A DNA stretch of 64,000 nucleotides, from NCBI RefSeq assembly GCF_014874095.1, contig NZ_JADBEB010000001.1:5146001-5210000 (forward strand). The letters run 5' to 3'. The position numbers and the translations under genes were made by a program. The notes beneath the pieces were generated by a model. It saw nothing but the letters and a program-made list of their open reading frames with translations. It made no database searches and was not told the DNA's origin. Source of the stretch: Plantactinospora soyae (lineage in GTDB: Bacteria > Actinomycetota > Actinomycetes > Mycobacteriales > Micromonosporaceae). Of the stretch, positions 32,731 to 41,595 are shown piece after piece (positions within the stretch are counted from its first letter, which is position 1; every line of letters begins with the position of its first letter).

Positions 32731-33584
32731 GTGAGCTCGGGGGCGCCCGCCACCTCGGCGAGCCAGGTCTTCTCCAGCTCGGCGAGTTTGCCACTTTCCC
32801 GCAGCGCGTTGACGGCGTTGCTGACGCAGCCGGTCAGCGGAGAGTCCTTGTCGAGCAGCAGGCCGAAGGTCTCCGGCAGTCCCACCTGGGGCAGTTGGCC
32901 GACGATGGTGGCGTCCTTGATCTCTGCCGAGGTGATGTAGAAGGCGGTGGGCAGGTCCACCACGATGCCGTCGAGCTGACGGTTCTGCAGGGCCTTCTTC
33001 GCGTCGTCGTTGCTGTTGTAGACCTGGGGCTTGACGGTCGGCTTGATCAGGTCGGTGATCGCCTGGTAGCTGGTGGTGCCGACCTGGGCGCCGAGCTTGG
33101 CGTTCTTCAGGTCGGCGAGGGTCGACCTGCCGGTGATCTTCGAGCCCTTGGCCGCCACGACGGCCTGCCGGACCAGGTAGTACGGCGAGGAGAAGTCGAC
33201 CGCCACCTTGCGATCGTCGGTGATGGAGAACTGGTTGATGTCGAAGTCGAACTCCTTCGGCCCCGGGGCGATCGCGTTGTCAAACTTGACCCGCGTCCAC
33301 TCCACGTCGACCCGGGCGTACCCGAGCTGTTTCGCCACCTCGTACGCCACCGCCGACTCGAAGCCCTTGCCGTTGGCCGGCAGATTCTCGCTGAACCACG
33401 GCTCGTACGCGGGATCGTCGGTGCCGATGGTCAACTTGCCCGGTGTCCTGGTTTTCATGTCCGCCTTGGTGCAGGCGGCCGGGGCCGGACCCGGCGGGGG
33501 TTGGTTCTGCGGGGCGCAGCCGGCGAGGGCTGCGAGAAGAACGGTAGCGGTCGTGAGCGCGACCGGCAGAGATCGGCTAGCCAT
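32727..33584 (-). CDS. amino-acid ABC transporter substrate-binding lipoprotein
   Basis: 285 residues. A signal peptide with lipobox LAGC (Cys near residue 22) is followed by an SBP_bac_3 fold (KLTIGTDDPAYEPWFSEN, FDFDINQFSITDDRKVAVDFSSPYY, LGAQVGTTSYQAI). It is probably specific for a polar amino acid. ATG 33584 is preferred over the in-frame upstream codons because it starts the signal peptide directly and TATGCT lies seven bases upstream on its strand, a leaderless-type promoter. Confidence 0.92.
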   Translation of the reverse strand: MASRSLPVALTTATVLLAALAGCAPQNQPPPGPAPAACTKADMKTRTPGKLTIGTDDPAYEPWFSENLPANGKGFESAVAYEVAKQLGYARVDVEWTRVKFDNAIAPGPKEFDFDINQFSITDDRKVAVDFSSPYYLVRQAVVAAKGSKITGRSTLADLKNAKLGAQVGTTSYQAITDLIKPTVKPQVYNSNDDAKKALQNRQLDGIVVDLPTAFYITSAEIKDATIVGQLPQVGLPETFGLLLDKDSPLTGCVSNAVNALRESGKLAELEKTWLAEVAGAPELT

Positions 33585-33771
33585 GGCCGACAGCATAGGC
33601 ACACGTCGACGTCCGCCCATAGATTTTCCCAGTGGTCCGATAGGGATATCCGTCGGGTATCGGCCCGTCGAGTGGTGCCGACCGGGCTTCGGCGGTAAAC
33701 CGGACCGGGGGGTCGCGCGTCACCCTGCTGTGACAATCCACCTGGTCTCCGACCCGCCCGGCGGGAGGATC

Positions 33772-34293
33772 ATGACACAACCCGTGCCCCGGGAGTGGGC
33801 GGCGGACGAGGCGGTCACCCGCCTCTTCGCCACCCACTACCGACCGCTGGTACGACTCGCCACGCTGCTGCTGCACGACCAGGGCGCGGCGGAGGAGATC
33901 GTCCAGGACGGCTACGTCGCGCTGCACGGTCGGTGGTCCCGGCTGCGCGATGCCGACAAGGCCCTGGGCTACCTGCGGACCAGTGTGGTCAACCGGTGCC
34001 GGTCGGCGCTGCGGCACCGGCGGGTGGTGGAGACACACCTGGCCGCGACCCGGCCGATGGCGGACGCGCCCAGCGCGGAGGCCGGCGCGCTCGACCTGCT
34101 CCAGCACGACGCGGTGATCGCCGCGCTGCGCGCCCTGCCGGTCCGGCAGCGGGAGGCGATCGTGCTGCGGTACTACGCCGAACTGTCCGAAGCCGAGACC
34201 GCCGAGCTGATGGGAGTCAGCCGGGGTGCGGTGAAGAGCCACACCTTCCGGGGGATGGCGGCGCTCAAGCAGACCCTGGGGGCGGAGCGATGA
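33772..34293 (+). CDS. ECF sigma factor, SigE-family
   Basis: 173 residues. Region 2 is present (LFATHYRPLVRLATLLLHDQGAAEEIVQDGYVALH), and region 4 is the helix-turn-helix SEAETAELMGVSRGAVKSHTFRGMAALK. It matches the small actinobacterial SigE-family ECF sigma factors that are usually followed by a membrane protein. ATG 33772 has GGAGGA four bases upstream; the frame is open further upstream but without sigma similarity. The stop overlaps the next gene by four bases. Confidence 0.9.
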   Translation: MTQPVPREWAADEAVTRLFATHYRPLVRLATLLLHDQGAAEEIVQDGYVALHGRWSRLRDADKALGYLRTSVVNRCRSALRHRRVVETHLAATRPMADAPSAEAGALDLLQHDAVIAALRALPVRQREAIVLRYYAELSEAETAELMGVSRGAVKSHTFRGMAALKQTLGAER

Positions 34294-35588
34294 ACGAATA
34301 TCGGCAGTCGAGGGACGAGGACCGGGGCCCGATGGACGAGGACCTGCTGCGCCGGGTGCTCGGGGCCGAGGCCGACCGGATTGAGCCGGCGCCGGGCGCG
34401 TTGCCCCGGATCCAACACCGGATCCAGACCGGTGATTCGGGCCGGGCGCGGCCGGGCTGGTGGACCGGCCTGAGGCGGTCACGCCGCCGATTCTGGGTCG
34501 GTGGGCCGTCCGCCGGAAACGGTCTCGGCCCGTCGCCCGCCGGACCCGGCGTCCGGGGGCCGGCTACGGAGAACGGCGTCGGCGGGTCGGCGGCCGGTGC
34601 CGGCCGGCGCCGCTGGGCCGACTGGTCGCCGCTCGCGGCCGGTGCCGTCACGGTGGCCACCCTGGCCGTGGCCGTGGTGGGGGTCGGCCTGGCCGGCAGC
34701 ATCGTGCCGACACCGTCGGACCGCCGGACCGGACCTCCGGCCGGCGTGCTCCGCGGGGAGCCGAGCGGGGGGCCGGCGGCCAGCCCGGCCGCACCGTCGG
34801 CGGACGTACAACCCGGCCTCACTCCGCCCGGCGCACCCGTACCGTCGATCGGCAGCACCAGCGGTACGGCGACGACGGCCAGCCTCGCCGTCTACTACCA
34901 GGGCGGCGACCCGAACCGGCCCCGGCTCTACCGCGAGTTCCACCGGCTCTGGCTGCGGGACGGCTCGGCCGCCGACCGGATCACGGCGGCGGTGCGGAAC
35001 CTGCTGGACGGGCCGACCGGGATGGACCCGAACTACCTCAACGCCTGGCCGGTCAGCACCGACCTGCGCGGGGTGTCGGTCAGCGGCGGCACCGCCACCG
35101 TCGACCTCGCCGGGGCGGCCCGGAACGAGGTCGGCGAGGCCGCGGCGCGGATGGCCGTACAGCAACTGGTCTGGACGGTCACCGCCGTGCCGGGCGTGTC
35201 CGGGGTACGGCTGCGGCTCGACGGAACGCCGGTCGACCGGCTCTGGGGCACCGTCGACGTCTCCGGGGTACTGCGCCGAGGAGCGGCCGTGGAGGTGCTC
35301 GCCCCGGTGTGGCTGATCGCCCCGCAGCAGGGGGACACCGTCGGGCGTACCTTCCAGGTGCACCTTGCCGGAATCCTGCCCGAGGCGACCGCGCAGCTCC
35401 GGATCCAGCGCGACGGCCGTACGGTGAGCGAGCGAACGATCACGTTGTCGATCGCCGGGCCGACCCAGGGCGAGTACCGGCACAGCGTCACCCTGCCGCC
35501 GGGCAGGTACACGCTGACGGCGTACGCGATATCCCTGGCCGACGGTCGCGAGCAGCACCTCGACGACCACGTCATCGAGGTGCGCTGA
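34290..35588 (+). CDS. membrane-anchored GerMN / Gmad2 domain protein, likely partner of the ECF sigma factor
   Basis: 432 residues. A charged cytoplasmic N-terminus of about 110 residues, Gly/Arg-rich around residues 60-105, precedes one membrane helix (LAAGAVTVATLAVAVVGVGLAG). A Pro/Ser-rich linker follows, then a GerMN domain (SLAVYYQ ... TATVDLAGAARNEVGEAAARMAVQQLVWT) and a Gmad2 beta-sandwich (VWLIAPQQGDTV to the end). The first half occupies an anti-sigma position, but no zinc anti-sigma motif is visible. Coupled to the sigma gene by an ATGA overlap. Confidence 0.75.
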   Translation: MNEYRQSRDEDRGPMDEDLLRRVLGAEADRIEPAPGALPRIQHRIQTGDSGRARPGWWTGLRRSRRRFWVGGPSAGNGLGPSPAGPGVRGPATENGVGGSAAGAGRRRWADWSPLAAGAVTVATLAVAVVGVGLAGSIVPTPSDRRTGPPAGVLRGEPSGGPAASPAAPSADVQPGLTPPGAPVPSIGSTSGTATTASLAVYYQGGDPNRPRLYREFHRLWLRDGSAADRITAAVRNLLDGPTGMDPNYLNAWPVSTDLRGVSVSGGTATVDLAGAARNEVGEAAARMAVQQLVWTVTAVPGVSGVRLRLDGTPVDRLWGTVDVSGVLRRGAAVEVLAPVWLIAPQQGDTVGRTFQVHLAGILPEATAQLRIQRDGRTVSERTITLSIAGPTQGEYRHSVTLPPGRYTLTAYAISLADGREQHLDDHVIEVR

Positions 35589-35669
35589 CCTGCCCGGCGG
35601 TCCACCTGATGGGCGGTACGCCGACCCGGCGGCCAGGCCGGCGCCGGCCGGCTGGGAGAATACGGTCCC

Positions 35670-35933
35670 GTGAAGACGTTCGAGGAGCTGTTCGCCGAGC
35701 TGCAGGCGAAGGCCGCCGCCGGCACCCCAGGCTCGGGGACGGTCGCGGCGCTGGAGCGCGGCGTGCACGCGATCGGGAAGAAGGTCGTCGAGGAGGCGGC
35801 CGAGGCGTGGATGGCCGCCGAGCACGAGGGGCCGGAACGGGCCGCCGAGGAGATCTCCCAACTGCTCTACCAGGCGCAGGTGCTGATGCTCGCCACCGGT
35901 CTGGAACTCAAGGACGTCTACCGACATCTGTAG
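35670..35933 (+). CDS. hisE: phosphoribosyl-ATP diphosphatase
   Basis: Second step of histidine synthesis. The 87 residues carry an all-alpha MazG-like fold with [18 protein letters not shown] (metal-binding Glu helix, near residues 36-53) and [15 protein letters not shown]. The GTG start is inferred from [11 protein letters not shown]. The 14-base palindrome GGCCGGCGCCGGCC (35636-35649) lies just upstream. hisG follows 94 bases downstream, the common actinobacterial pairing. Confidence 0.94.
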   Translation: MKTFEELFAELQAKAAAGTPGSGTVAALERGVHAIGKKVVEEAAEAWMAAEHEGPERAAEEISQLLYQAQVLMLATGLELKDVYRHL

Positions 35934-36027
35934 TGCCCCGCCGCGTCCCGGCCGCCGCTTCCGGTGGCCGTGGACGCGTCCGTCCGTCAGTCCGACCCAT
36001 CTGACCTGACCGCGAGGAGCACTTCCG

Positions 36028-36873
36028 ATGCTGCGCATCGCCATTCCCAACAAGGGCACCCTGTCCGGACCGGCCGCCCAGATGCTGCGCGAGGCCGGCT
36101 ACCAGCAGCGCGGCGACGACCGCGACCTGATCTGCCGCGACGAGGCCAACGACGTCGAATTCTTCTACCTGCGTCCCCGGGACATCGCCACCTACGTCGG
36201 CTCCGGCGACCTCGACCTCGGCATCACCGGCCGGGACCTGCTGGTCGACTCGGCGAGCCCGGCCGAGGAGATGCTCGACCTCGACTTCGGTGCCGCGACC
36301 TTCCGGTTCGCCGCCCGACCGGAGACCGTCTCCGACGTCGACCAGATCGCCGGCCGGCGGATCGCGACCGCGTACCCGGGCGTGGTCGAGCGGTACCTGG
36401 CCGAGCACGGGACCACCGCCTCGGTGATCCGGCTCGACGGCGCGGTCGAGAACGCGGTACGCCTCGGCGTCGCCGACGTGGTCGCCGACGTCGTCTCCAC
36501 CGGTGCCACGCTGCGCCAGGCCGGCCTGGCGATCATCGGTGAGCCGATCCTGCACTCGTCGGCGGTGCTGATCCGCCAGGGCGAGGCACCGGCCAACGGC
36601 CAGGTGGATCAACTCGTCCGCCGGTTGCACGGGGTACTGGTCGCCCGCCGGTACGTGATGCTGGCGTACGACGTCCGGGCCGACCTGCTCGACCAGGCGA
36701 CCGCGCTGACCCCGGGGATCGAGTCGCCGACGATCTCGCCGCTGCACCGGGAGGGCTGGGTCGCGGTCGAGGCCCTGGTACTGCGTCAGGACGTACACCG
36801 GATCATGGACGAGCTGTACGACGTCGGCGCCCGGGCGATCCTGGTCACCGTCCTGCACGCCTGCCGGCTGTGA
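36028..36873 (+). CDS. hisG: ATP phosphoribosyltransferase, long form
   Basis: First, feedback-regulated step of histidine synthesis. The 281 residues correspond to the long form with a C-terminal ACT-like regulatory domain (after about residue 205). The catalytic core shows LRIAIPNKGTLSGPA, DLGITGRDLL and the PRPP loop VADVVSTGATLRQAGL. The ATG start has GAGGAGC upstream. Confidence 0.95.
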   Translation: MLRIAIPNKGTLSGPAAQMLREAGYQQRGDDRDLICRDEANDVEFFYLRPRDIATYVGSGDLDLGITGRDLLVDSASPAEEMLDLDFGAATFRFAARPETVSDVDQIAGRRIATAYPGVVERYLAEHGTTASVIRLDGAVENAVRLGVADVVADVVSTGATLRQAGLAIIGEPILHSSAVLIRQGEAPANGQVDQLVRRLHGVLVARRYVMLAYDVRADLLDQATALTPGIESPTISPLHREGWVAVEALVLRQDVHRIMDELYDVGARAILVTVLHACRL

Positions 36874-36904
36874 CCCGCCCCCGCGACTGACCGGCCGGGG
36901 CCCC

Positions 36905-36962
36905 GGCCACCGTCTGTCCTTCGGGTCCGCACCGGGACGCGAAGGATCGTCAGACGGTGGCC
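36905..36962 (+). terminator. long hairpin after hisG
   Basis: GGCCACCGTCTG (36905-36916) pairs perfectly with CAGACGGTGGCC (36951-36962). An inner stem CCTTCG/CGAAGG (36918-36923 and 36940-36945) extends it to a 58-base structure. It likely terminates hisG and perhaps also transcription from the convergent PucR-type gene. The rest of the gap to 37121 shows no gene. Confidence 0.7.
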
Positions 36963-37121
36963 GCCCCCGTTCCCCCTTCAGCCGCAGGACCACGGTACGG
37001 CGGATCGGAACCCGCTGGTGAGAAGCGATCTGCACAGCGATGGCCGCGCCGGTGCTGTCCCGCACAGCGACCGGGCTACCGGGTCCGGAGTCCCGAATGG
37101 GGGTCCCGGGGTTCGTGGGGT

Positions 37122-38786
37122 TCAGGCGGGCAGCATGTCGAGCGCGCGCATGGCGAGCCACAGCTCGTGCCGGACACTCGGTACGTCCAGCAGTGAACGA
37201 CCCAGCGCCTGCTCGGCCCGGTAGAGCCGCTTGCGGGTGGCCGAGGGGGAGATGCCGAGCACCGCCGAGGTGGTGGCGAGGTTCGTCTCCGAGTCCAGCC
37301 AGATCCTGACGGTTTCGAGCGTGTGCGCATTGACCGCCGGCCCGTCGCGCACGGCCGACCGGTCGGCTCGCTCCAGCGGTCGGAGCCGGGCCCTGGCCCA
37401 GCTGGTCACGACGGGGGTGGCCAGCAGCCGGTCCAGTGTGCCGGCGGGCGGCGCTGTGCCCTGCGTGCCGGCATCTCCACGTCCGACACCGTCCGCATGT
37501 CCGGATCCGGCGCCGGCGGTTGGCGTCCTGTCCGGCGTGCCGGCGGGTGGCATCTGGTCCGGCGTGCCGCGTAATCGCAGGGCCAGCCAGGCGGCCGACT
37601 GGTCCCGGATCCGGAAGAGGTCGAGGCCCAGCAGACTGTTCAGCAGCCGCAGCCGGCCGGCGAGGGTGTTGCGGTGGATCTTGAGGTGGCGGCTCGCCGC
37701 ACGGTCGAAGGTGAGCCAGGAGCTGAGCGTGCCGAGCAGTTCCGGTGCGCCCGGGTCGGCCCGGCGGGCCGGGACGTGGAAGAGGCAGGGGCGCAGGAGT
37801 TCGTGTGCCCAGGCGTACCCGTCGGCCCCGGTCAGCGGCACGAGATCCGATTGCCGGTCGAACCGCGCGTAGCCCTCGGGTGTGGCACGCGCCACGGCGA
37901 GCGCGTGGAAGGCCTGCTCGTAACCGGTCGCGGTATTGTGCAGCGCGACCTGTTCGCTCATCCCGACGCGGCAGCGGGCCACCCGGGTGGTGATCAGTCG
38001 CCCGATCCGGTCCGCCGGATCGACCCGGCCGCCGACCCGGTCGGCCGACTCGGACGGCATCAGCGCGATCAGATGATTCGACCGGACGGGACAGGGGACG
38101 ACCCAGGCCCGCCCGGAAAGGGCACGTTCGATCTCCGCGGCGATCTCGTACCGCTGGGAGCCGGCACACTCGATGACGCCGACCCGGAGCGCGTCGGGCA
38201 GTGGCGGGCGCAGCGCCGAGGCGACCCGCCGGGCCGGTGGAACATCGCCGACCATCAGCAGGTGCAGGACGGCCTCCCGGCCGTGCGCGTCGGCGGTGGC
38301 GATCCGCTGCCGGTTCCGGTCCGCCTCCGCGAGTCGCCAGCACAGGGACAGCGTCCGCGCGGCGTCGGCGAGCAGATCGGCGTACCGCTGGTCGGGCCGG
38401 CCGACCACCGCGAGGTACGGGGTCTCCGCCCCGAAGAGCACCGAGCGGGGCGTACCGCCGCGATCCGGGGCCGCGCCGCCGAGCGAGATTACATGGATGG
38501 CGGACGAATGGTCGCGGTCGAGGACGGCGGCGGTCGCGCCCCGCTCACGCAGTCCCGACACGGCCGTCGAGGCGGCCCGGAGTACGCCGGGATCGGGTTG
38601 CTGCCGGCCGACCGGTCCTACGAGGGTCCTGCCGCCGGCACCGATCAGGAAGACGACTCCGCCGGTCCGCTGCCCGAGCCAGTCGAGTACGGCCCGGACG
38701 GCGTCGTGCCGGACCGACAGGCGGGCGAGCGTCAGCAGGTCCTGCGTCCGGTTCGCATCCGCGACGTCCATCGACTCCGGGCTCAT
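37122..38786 (-). CDS. PucR-family transcriptional regulator
   Basis: 554 residues. The N-terminal sensory portion resembles GAF-like/diguanylate-cyclase-like segments of PucR/CdaR proteins (VVFLIGAGGRTLVGPVG). Two HTH_30-type helices follow: one near residues 395-440 (LSSWLTFDRAASRHLKIHRN) and one at the C-terminus (VRIWLDSETNLATTSAVLGISPS). Two copies in one chain is unusual, because most family members have one. A Pro/Gly/Thr-rich linker separates them. ATG 38786 has GAGGAG ten bases upstream. A triple 23-base repeat lies 49 bases upstream and may be its binding site. Confidence 0.8.
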   Translation of the reverse strand: MSPESMDVADANRTQDLLTLARLSVRHDAVRAVLDWLGQRTGGVVFLIGAGGRTLVGPVGRQQPDPGVLRAASTAVSGLRERGATAAVLDRDHSSAIHVISLGGAAPDRGGTPRSVLFGAETPYLAVVGRPDQRYADLLADAARTLSLCWRLAEADRNRQRIATADAHGREAVLHLLMVGDVPPARRVASALRPPLPDALRVGVIECAGSQRYEIAAEIERALSGRAWVVPCPVRSNHLIALMPSESADRVGGRVDPADRIGRLITTRVARCRVGMSEQVALHNTATGYEQAFHALAVARATPEGYARFDRQSDLVPLTGADGYAWAHELLRPCLFHVPARRADPGAPELLGTLSSWLTFDRAASRHLKIHRNTLAGRLRLLNSLLGLDLFRIRDQSAAWLALRLRGTPDQMPPAGTPDRTPTAGAGSGHADGVGRGDAGTQGTAPPAGTLDRLLATPVVTSWARARLRPLERADRSAVRDGPAVNAHTLETVRIWLDSETNLATTSAVLGISPSATRKRLYRAEQALGRSLLDVPSVRHELWLAMRALDMLPA

Positions 38787-38834
38787 CAGACGGCGACTCC
38801 TCGGTACGTCCTTCCGGCTGTGGGACACTCCGGC

Positions 38835-38903
38835 ACCGGTCCACACCTGCGGAGACCACCGGTCCACACCTGCGGAGACCACCGGTCCACACCTGCGGAG
38901 ACC
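38835..38903 (+). repeat. three perfect tandem copies of a 23-bp unit in a divergent promoter region
   Basis: The unit, beginning ACCGGTCCACACC and ending GGAGACC, occurs at 38835-38857, 38858-38880 and 38881-38903 without mismatch. It lies between the PucR-type regulator (start 38786, minus) and the VOC gene (start 38992, plus). Iterated operator sites or a recent slippage expansion both fit. There are no spacers, so it is not a CRISPR. Confidence 0.9.
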
Positions 38904-38991
38904 GGGCCGGGGAAGGCTAAAGAGTACCGGGCGGCTCCTGGACCCGCTCGTTCTCGGCACGGAGGCCGGACGCGGCGACTACGCTGCCGGA

Positions 38992-39384
38992 GTGCAGGTT
39001 GATCTCACTACCCTCGTCGTCGAGGAGTACGAACCGGCGATCGATTTCTTCACCCAGGCCCTCGGCTTCGACCTGGTCGAGGACTCGCCGTCGTCGACCA
39101 ACGACGGACGGCCGAAGCGCTGGGTCGTGGTCCGCCCACCGGGGGCCGAGACCGGAATCCTGCTCGCCCGCGCCGACGGGGAACGGCAGCGCGCGGTCAT
39201 CGGCAACCAGGTCGCCGGACGGGTCGGGTTCTTCCTCCGGGTAGCCGACTTCGACGCCGCGTACGACCGGATGACGGCGGCCGGAGTCGAGTTCGCGACC
39301 GCGCCGCGCACGGAGCCGTACGGCCGGGTCGCCGTCTTCCTCGACATCGCCGGAAACCGCTGGGACCTGCTCGGTCCGGCCTGA
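38992..39384 (+). CDS. VOC-superfamily (glyoxalase/bleomycin-resistance-like) protein
   Basis: 130 residues with two beta-alpha-beta-beta-beta modules: TTLVVEEYEPAIDFFTQALGFDLVEDSP, and VGFFLRVADFDAAYDRMTAAGVEF ending YGRVAVFLDIAGNRWDLLG. The metal His of the first module appears replaced, so enzymatic function is uncertain. TACGCT (38980-38985) stands six bases before the GTG, a leaderless pattern. It is divergent from the PucR-type regulator and so is a natural target candidate. Confidence 0.82.
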   Translation: MQVDLTTLVVEEYEPAIDFFTQALGFDLVEDSPSSTNDGRPKRWVVVRPPGAETGILLARADGERQRAVIGNQVAGRVGFFLRVADFDAAYDRMTAAGVEFATAPRTEPYGRVAVFLDIAGNRWDLLGPA

Positions 39385-39482
39385 CCGACACGGCGGCCGC
39401 CGTACGGCACCGGGTACCCTTGCCGCTTCGAACGCGCCGTGACCGACATCAACGTTCCGGCGCCGAATTCGTACACTCGGTC

Positions 39483-39995
39483 ATGCCCTTCGATGCACAG
39501 CCCGTGCTGCTCGGCGAATCGCTCGGGGTCAGGCCACTACGCGCGACCGACTTCGACAATCTGTACGAGGTCGCGCGGGATCCGCTCATCTGGGCGCAGC
39601 ATCCCGTCAGGGACCGGCACCGGCGCGACGTCTTCACCCGGTTCTTCGTGGAGTCCCTCGCGTCCGGCGGTGCCCTGACGGTCGTCTCCGCCGAGGGCGA
39701 CGTCATCGGGTCGTCACGATTCCACGGGTACGACGAGCAACGCGGCGAGGTCGAGATCGGGTGGACCTTTCTGGCCCGGTCGTACTGGGGTGGGCAGGCG
39801 AACGGAGTGCTCAAGGCGCTCATGCTGGAGCACGCGTTCCGCTTCGTCGAACGGGTCGTCTTCCTCGTCGGTCCGGAGAACCGGCGCTCGCAACGCGCTC
39901 TCGAGAAGATCGGTGCGGTACGCGCCGGAACCCGCCCCGACGCCACGGGTCAGGAGTCCGTCCTGTTCGAGGTCCGGCGGGGACGTACCCGATGA
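39483..39995 (+). CDS. GNAT-family N-acetyltransferase (RimJ/RimL-like)
   Basis: 170 residues. LRPLRATDFDNLYEVARDP is the N-terminal beta-alpha element. VEIGWTFLARSYWGGQANGVLKALMLEHAF contains the acetyl-CoA pyrophosphate loop (Acetyltransf_3 type). ENRRSQRALEKIGAVRAG is the terminal motif. It probably acetylates a small amine or protein N-terminus. TACACT (39472-39477) is five bases before the ATG, with no Shine-Dalgarno sequence visible. Confidence 0.85.
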   Translation: MPFDAQPVLLGESLGVRPLRATDFDNLYEVARDPLIWAQHPVRDRHRRDVFTRFFVESLASGGALTVVSAEGDVIGSSRFHGYDEQRGEVEIGWTFLARSYWGGQANGVLKALMLEHAFRFVERVVFLVGPENRRSQRALEKIGAVRAGTRPDATGQESVLFEVRRGRTR

Positions 39996-40030
39996 TCTGT
40001 AGCTGGACCGGGGAGCGATCTCCGCGAGGA

Positions 40031-41317
40031 TCAGACGGCCGCCGTACCGCCGGTGGTCCCGGTGCGGGCGTGGTGGACCAGTCGTTCGTAGCAGACGAGC
40101 GTGACGAGCAGTGCGGTGATCAGGCCCAGCGCGGCCAGGGCCGGCAGGACCCGGCCCACCGGTAGCAGGAGCAGGGCCACGCCGACGGCGACGAGGTGTG
40201 CCGGCGGCGGAGCGGCTCGGACGGCGAACCACAGCAACAGCGGTCGACCGGCGAGGTAGAGGATCACGCCGCCGTACAGGGCGACCGTCGAGGTCCAGCC
40301 CAGCGGCACACCTGCGAGGCGGTGGGGATGACCGTGGGCCACGTGCGCCACGACCTGCTCGACACCGAGTGCGAGGTAGATGATCCCGGCGATCAGGAGC
40401 ATGTAGGCCAGCCCGTACGCGTCGCTGGCGATCCTGTCGCGCCGATCCGTCGACGCCCGCGTCAGTGCGCGGGCTACCGTCGGTCCGAGGTTCTCGAAGT
40501 AGAGCCACCACAGACACACCGTCGTCGTGAGGCCCAGCAGGGCTGCCACCAGGACCGGGCCGCGCGTCATGGCGGCTCCGGCACCGGTTCCGAGGGAGAT
40601 CAGGGACTCGCCGAGCGCGATGATGAGTACGAGGCCGTGCCGTTCGGCGAAGTGGCTCGGACTCCGCAGTCGCCATCCTCCACGGAAGGTGAACGAGGCA
40701 CGCTGACCGCCGATGTCGATGACGAATGCCGCCGCCCAGAGCAGGGTTTGCGTGTCGCCGCCGAGCAGCGCGCCGAGGACGAGCGGTATCCATGCGAGCG
40801 TGATCGGGATCGCGAACAGGCGCAGCCGGGCGCGCAGCACACGGTCCTCGACCGCCGAGTAGTAGAAGAGGCTGAGTTGCACCCCTCGGAGCACGATGTA
40901 GGCCAGTACGAGAGTCAGTGGGGCGTCGATGACTGCTTCGCCGGTTCGCCAGGCGTCGGGGATCACCAGGGCGGCCACGAAGGTGGCCGCCATCGCCAGC
41001 AGCGTGCCGGCCCGGACCAAGCCCACGTCGGCACGGGCCTGATTACCCAGCCAGGTGTAGGCAGCCCAGGAGAACCACAGCAACACCAGCAGTAGCAGTC
41101 CCCGCACCATCGTGCTGAACGTGGGCGGCTGCCCCATGAAGGCGATGATCCGGGTGAGGGCGAAGATGAACACGAGATCGAAGAAGATCTCGAATGGGGT
41201 CGCCCGGTGGGTCTCCTCGGTCAACACCGGCCGGGACCGGAAGATACGCCACCGGCCGCTCTTTCCCCCGAGCCAGCAGGGTAAACCGGGCCGGGGTTGT
41301 GGGTTCGGGCCGCTCAC
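40031..41317 (-). CDS. low temperature requirement protein A (LtrA) family membrane protein
   Basis: About 428 residues with around eleven predicted membrane helices. The family opening THRATPFEIFFDLVFIFALTRI lies near residue 38 of this model. FAERHGLVLIIALGESLISLGTG is the other conserved block. The function in bacteria is unclear; the name comes from Listeria cold growth. The start is uncertain: GTG 41317 is used, but the frame extends to 41425, and a GTG directly before TEETHRATPF (41227) is equally reasonable. Confidence 0.78.
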   Translation of the reverse strand: MSGPNPQPRPGLPCWLGGKSGRWRIFRSRPVLTEETHRATPFEIFFDLVFIFALTRIIAFMGQPPTFSTMVRGLLLLVLLWFSWAAYTWLGNQARADVGLVRAGTLLAMAATFVAALVIPDAWRTGEAVIDAPLTLVLAYIVLRGVQLSLFYYSAVEDRVLRARLRLFAIPITLAWIPLVLGALLGGDTQTLLWAAAFVIDIGGQRASFTFRGGWRLRSPSHFAERHGLVLIIALGESLISLGTGAGAAMTRGPVLVAALLGLTTTVCLWWLYFENLGPTVARALTRASTDRRDRIASDAYGLAYMLLIAGIIYLALGVEQVVAHVAHGHPHRLAGVPLGWTSTVALYGGVILYLAGRPLLLWFAVRAAPPPAHLVAVGVALLLLPVGRVLPALAALGLITALLVTLVCYERLVHHARTGTTGGTAAV

Positions 41318-41487
41318 CCGGAGTCGACCGGGCGGTGGGTAATGCGGTTGCGGACGTACCGGCCCTCTGTTGTCCTGACGACTGCGTCCGGATGGCTCAG
41401 GGCGCCGACGAGGGGAGACGACCATGCCGCGAGCGTCGATGTCCAGTCAGAGGGGAATCGCCGTCTACCCACAGAATACGAGGCTCC

Positions 41488-41595
41488 ATGAGTACGTCGA
41501 TCGAACCGATCACGATGCAGTTGGGCATCGGTAGCGCGGGACTGCGCGAAACGTCCCGTACCGGCTGCCCGAACGGGCGCGAGGATGATCTCTGA
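41488..41595 (+). CDS. 35-codon small ORF coupled to the next methyltransferase
   Basis: ATG 41488 is preceded by GAGG five bases upstream. The ORF encodes MSTSIEPITMQLGIGSAGLR and ends at a TGA whose A is the first base of the methyltransferase ATG. I do not recognise the peptide. It may be a translated leader or a gene remnant. The rest of the gap from 41318 to 41487 contains no other gene that I can support. Confidence 0.35.
   Translation: MSTSIEPITMQLGIGSAGLRETSRTGCPNGREDDL

Noticed and set aside
31889-32794. Long N-terminal extension of the ABC ATPase
   Set aside because: It overlaps the permease out of frame. ATG 31888 overlaps the permease stop by four bases in the standard way.
38835-38903. 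CRISPR array
   Set aside because: The 23-bp units are directly adjacent with no spacers, and no cas gene is present.
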